From: Bacteroidota bacterium
GTDB lineage: Bacteria > Bacteroidota > Ignavibacteria > Palsa-1295
Assembly: GCA_030706745.1 (NCBI GenBank)
Contig: JAUZNX010000002.1
Location: forward strand, 1-64,000
DNA length: 64,000 bases
Reading direction: 5' to 3'
Of this stretch, positions 61,416 through 64,000 are shown piece by piece. Below the pieces are notes generated by a model that was not told where the DNA came from, made no database searches, and was given only the letters and a program-made list of their open reading frames with translations. A program made the translations under genes and the position numbers. Within the stretch, counting starts at the first letter, position 1. Every line of letters starts with the position of its first letter.

Positions 61416-63059
61416 TTACCGCTCCAGCAAAAGGGATTTATAATACGTGTGCTTATTGATCCGAACAATGCACTCATATATCCCAGACGGCATTTGAGTC
61501 GCATCCCACGTGAAGCTGTGTTCGCCAGGATTCAATTCGCCAGAGAATAAGTGAGCGACTTCGATGCCGAGTATATTTACGATAGAAACATCCACGGTCG
61601 AACGGTCGTCACTCGAAAGATAGACGGCAACTGAACCGAATGCCGGATTGGGACTGACATTCACGCGCGAATGGACCGGGTGATCACTGGAAACAGACTG
61701 GGTCGGTTGGACATACGTGCCGAGCGTGCCGGGAAGGAATGAATAGGAATCCGCACTTTGCCAGCCAGACGCTATCGCAAAGATGGGAACAGGGGCGCTC
61801 AGGATATGCATGCCCGGACTGACCGAAGCCACCATCGCTGTCATGCTGCTTCCCCCGATCGTAGCCCGTGATCCAGTAAGAGCAGTGATCGGTTGCCCAT
61901 CGAGACGAATCATACTCTCTGATGCACTGGGATAGATGATGGATGCATAGTGGAAGAATGGGTACGAGGAAACAAAGACGGGAGCGTTCCAAAGTAGCAT
62001 AGTGGACCACAGTGTCGTATCGAGCACTGTGACGAGCGTGGGATCACTAATCCCATTCGCGACTTGCGAAGAACCAGCGGCCAATTCATGCAACTCTGCT
62101 GGGAATGCCGTCGTGATTTCGGCTGGTCCCGAAAATGAAAGCACGGCGCGATTGCCGGGTGCAAACCCTGGGATGCCATTGACTGTGTAGTTAAACGGGC
62201 GGTCGCTTGTCAGCATCGCCCGGACATTATCCGCAACGATTCCATCGTCATTCCCAAGCGGTGCGATAAAGAAGTGAGTGCCCCAATGGCTTTTGCCAAG
62301 GATCTCGTCCATCAATTCATTGCAGGACTCTGCGGCAAGCGGAACATACGCGCACGTCGTGCCGACGATAACGCTGACCGGATTCGAAGCTTCAACGATC
62401 GAGTTTGCCAAAGATGACGGGAAGGGTTGGCCCGACGTATCGGCCTTGACGATATAACATTCGCCAGCATTCAGTTGTATCGAGAAGGGAACGCCTGCAG
62501 GCTGCCCCAACATGGTTTCGACGCTTGGTGTGATCGTAACGCGAGTCCCTTCGGCCAGCGAGGTCACGAGGATTTCATTGTGATTCTGCTCGCCAACGTC
62601 ATCCCATAATCCCCATTCAGCAACCACATAACTTGTATCGAGGACCTCGTCCGGGTACAGTTGGGTGGCATCTCCAGCTTCGAGGACGTAATCATGCAGC
62701 GTAAGGCTGACTGGTTCACTCGTATGGACACGAAGGCCCTTAAAGGTCCTCCCTAAATCCAAACTATGCTTGAGATTTTCGGGTAGCGTGAGAATAGTGG
62801 GAGCCACCGCCGAGAAAGTAAAATCCTGTCGGTAACCGCTCGGTGAAGCGATCGTCCCGCTGCCACTAAATGGGCTTACGATCGTCAGCGTAAGCGCAGA
62901 TGACGTGGTGTCGGCACCGGGGAGATTCTCCGGCCCTTCGATAATGCCGAACGTAAAACTCTGTCCCGCGAGTGGCAACGGTTTCTGTGCAGATGCAGAC
63001 TCATAACTCCACCCGAGCGCGACAATTGACAGACCGAGAATTAGCGGAAGAGATCGCAT
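61416..63059 (-). CDS. T9SS-exported protein with IgGFc-binding domain, short paralogue (547 aa)
   Basis: ATG 63059 gives a signal peptide (MRSLPLILGLSIVALGWSYESASAQ). The IgGFc-binding N-terminal domain is very close to that of the 976-residue protein (FTFGIIEGPENLPGAD; VIVGTTCAYVPLAAESCNELMDEILG). It then goes directly to a T9SS sorting domain (VNVSPNPAFGSVAVYLSS; VSIVNILGIEVAHL; GIYECIVRINK; LLLER), lacking the middle cohesin-like domains. The two paralogues flank the helicase gene. Confidence 0.91.
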   Translation of the reverse strand: MRSLPLILGLSIVALGWSYESASAQKPLPLAGQSFTFGIIEGPENLPGADTTSSALTLTIVSPFSGSGTIASPSGYRQDFTFSAVAPTILTLPENLKHSLDLGRTFKGLRVHTSEPVSLTLHDYVLEAGDATQLYPDEVLDTSYVVAEWGLWDDVGEQNHNEILVTSLAEGTRVTITPSVETMLGQPAGVPFSIQLNAGECYIVKADTSGQPFPSSLANSIVEASNPVSVIVGTTCAYVPLAAESCNELMDEILGKSHWGTHFFIAPLGNDDGIVADNVRAMLTSDRPFNYTVNGIPGFAPGNRAVLSFSGPAEITTAFPAELHELAAGSSQVANGISDPTLVTVLDTTLWSTMLLWNAPVFVSSYPFFHYASIIYPSASESMIRLDGQPITALTGSRATIGGSSMTAMVASVSPGMHILSAPVPIFAIASGWQSADSYSFLPGTLGTYVQPTQSVSSDHPVHSRVNVSPNPAFGSVAVYLSSDDRSTVDVSIVNILGIEVAHLFSGELNPGEHSFTWDATQMPSGIYECIVRINKHTYYKSLLLER

Positions 63060-63238
63060 GCCTTCAGAACACCATTTGATGCGCTTGGTTGCGGGAATAT
63101 CACGGCAATCGCCACGCTCTTCGATCTCCCGAGATATTTCCGGAAAGATGAAGTCAGTGAAATGGCACTCTTTGCCGTTGCGTCGTTTGGTGGGGTGTTT
63201 TGCGAACGTCCCGTGCGCCAGAGCCGTTTGCAGGTGCA

Positions 63239-64000
63239 ATGAAGCAATACAAACGCGCGCTGGTGATCGGCGCATCTTCGGGAATTGGTCGCGCACTGAC
63301 AGAACAGTTGCTCGCAGAGGGGGCATTCGTCGCATTGGTTGGTCGCAACAGGACAGCAATGGAGGCGATTGAGGAGAATCTCAAACACCCCGCATCCAGT
63401 CCAGCTGCTAAGGGAGAAAGGGGCAAGGCCTTCATTTATCCACACGACGTTCGCAATTATTCCGAAGTCCCGGCGCTATTCCAACAAGTTACACACGATC
63501 TCGGTGGCCTCGACCTCGTGATTTACAACTCTGGCGTAATGTTCACATTGGATGAGCATGAGTACTCATTCGAGAAGGACCGCGAAGTCATTGAAGTAAA
63601 CGTGCTTGGTGCATTCGCATGGTTTGATGAAGCCGCAAAGCGATTCGAGCAAACCAGGGGCGGGACGATTGTTGGAATTTCTTCCGTCGCAGGCGATCGT
63701 GGTCGTCGCGGAAATCCCGCTTACGGTACATCGAAAGCCGCACTCACGACGTTCCTAGAATCGCTTCGAAATCGGCTCTCGCGGTTTGGCGTGAAAGTCG
63801 TGACGATCAAACCTGGTTTTATCGATACGGAGATGACTCGCGGCAAGCCCGGACTCTTCTGGCTCATTACGCCGGACGAAGCGGCAAAGCAAATCCTCCA
63901 CGCTGCACGCAGCGGGAAATCGACGGCGTATATTCCCGGTCGGTGGCGTGCTGTCTCCTTCGTGCTTCGCAGCATTCCATCATTCATTTTCAAGCATTTG
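63239..64000 (+). CDS. Short-chain dehydrogenase/reductase, cut by window end
   Basis: From ATG 63239 the frame stays open to the last base (254 codons). The Rossmann motif is GASSGIG, the NNAG-type segment is YNSG, and the catalytic set is SSVAG (Ser) and YGTSK (Tyr and Lys). PGFIDTEM is the usual NAD(P)-side motif after the active site. The substrate is unknown. It is divergent from the T9SS gene, with a ~180-base intergenic space. Confidence 0.93.
   Translation, partial: MKQYKRALVIGASSGIGRALTEQLLAEGAFVALVGRNRTAMEAIEENLKHPASSPAAKGERGKAFIYPHDVRNYSEVPALFQQVTHDLGGLDLVIYNSGVMFTLDEHEYSFEKDREVIEVNVLGAFAWFDEAAKRFEQTRGGTIVGISSVAGDRGRRGNPAYGTSKAALTTFLESLRNRLSRFGVKVVTIKPGFIDTEMTRGKPGLFWLITPDEAAKQILHAARSGKSTAYIPGRWRAVSFVLRSIPSFIFKHL

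Overview
The window reads as chromosomal DNA from a Gram-negative bacterium of the Bacteroidota/Chlorobiota neighbourhood. The nearest match I would guess is a Kapabacteria- or Ignavibacteria-like lineage, which is an inference and not proven. Pointers are three proteins with C-terminal type IX secretion (T9SS) sorting domains, an Omp85 protein and other outer-membrane barrels, lipoproteins plus lgt, ECF sigma/anti-sigma pairs, an HPr/enzyme I pair without visible PTS permeases, and weak or absent Shine-Dalgarno sequences before many genes. I saw no tRNA, rRNA, CRISPR array, integrase or phage structural module.

Bases 1-17003 hold a tandem array of seven long, low-complexity, signal-peptide-bearing fibre-like proteins (the first cut by the window edge), all on the plus strand. 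They share phage-tail-fibre-like GGTG motifs, a collagen-like Gly-X-Y protein, an ISYQG head domain in two members, and a roughly 700-residue glycine-rich repeat protein. Inside the array lies a RAYT (REP-associated tyrosine transposase) with its own REP hairpin array (6521-7444). Long untranslated leaders there carry hairpins with an invariant AGTAGAAG loop.

Bases 17056-26010 hold ordinary cell functions: a histidine ammonia-lyase with an unusual MIO triad, a DUF420 and SCO1 pair for cytochrome oxidase assembly, an Omp85 protein, two peptide-ABC permeases, and an ECF sigma/anti-sigma pair. Bases 26153-31588 carry two paralogous LamG/beta-propeller lipoproteins, the 3' scrap of a third copy, and an envelope protein. 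Next come an FkbM methyltransferase and lgt, then an accessory patch (33556-38592): a three-gene cassette of uncharacterised proteins, an XRE regulator with a membrane protein, a second REP family, and a small cluster of disordered KGG-type stress proteins.

Bases 38688-48095 are mostly housekeeping: an orphan OmpR-type regulator, a polyprenyl synthase, HPr and enzyme I, two outer-membrane barrels, a VWA membrane protein, TrmH and an alpha/beta hydrolase. Bases 48511-63059 return to surface biology: a possibly frameshifted gene, a PQQ-like propeller protein with a cysteine cluster, an Asp-box T9SS protein, and an ECF sigma with a dual-membrane-spanning anti-sigma/beta-barrel fusion and a lipoprotein. 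They are followed by two paralogous IgGFc-binding-domain T9SS proteins on either side of a DEAD-box helicase and a small lipoprotein. The window ends inside a short-chain dehydrogenase.

The most unusual parts are the fibre array with its structured leaders, the dual-membrane anti-sigma module, and the 33556-35228 cassette.
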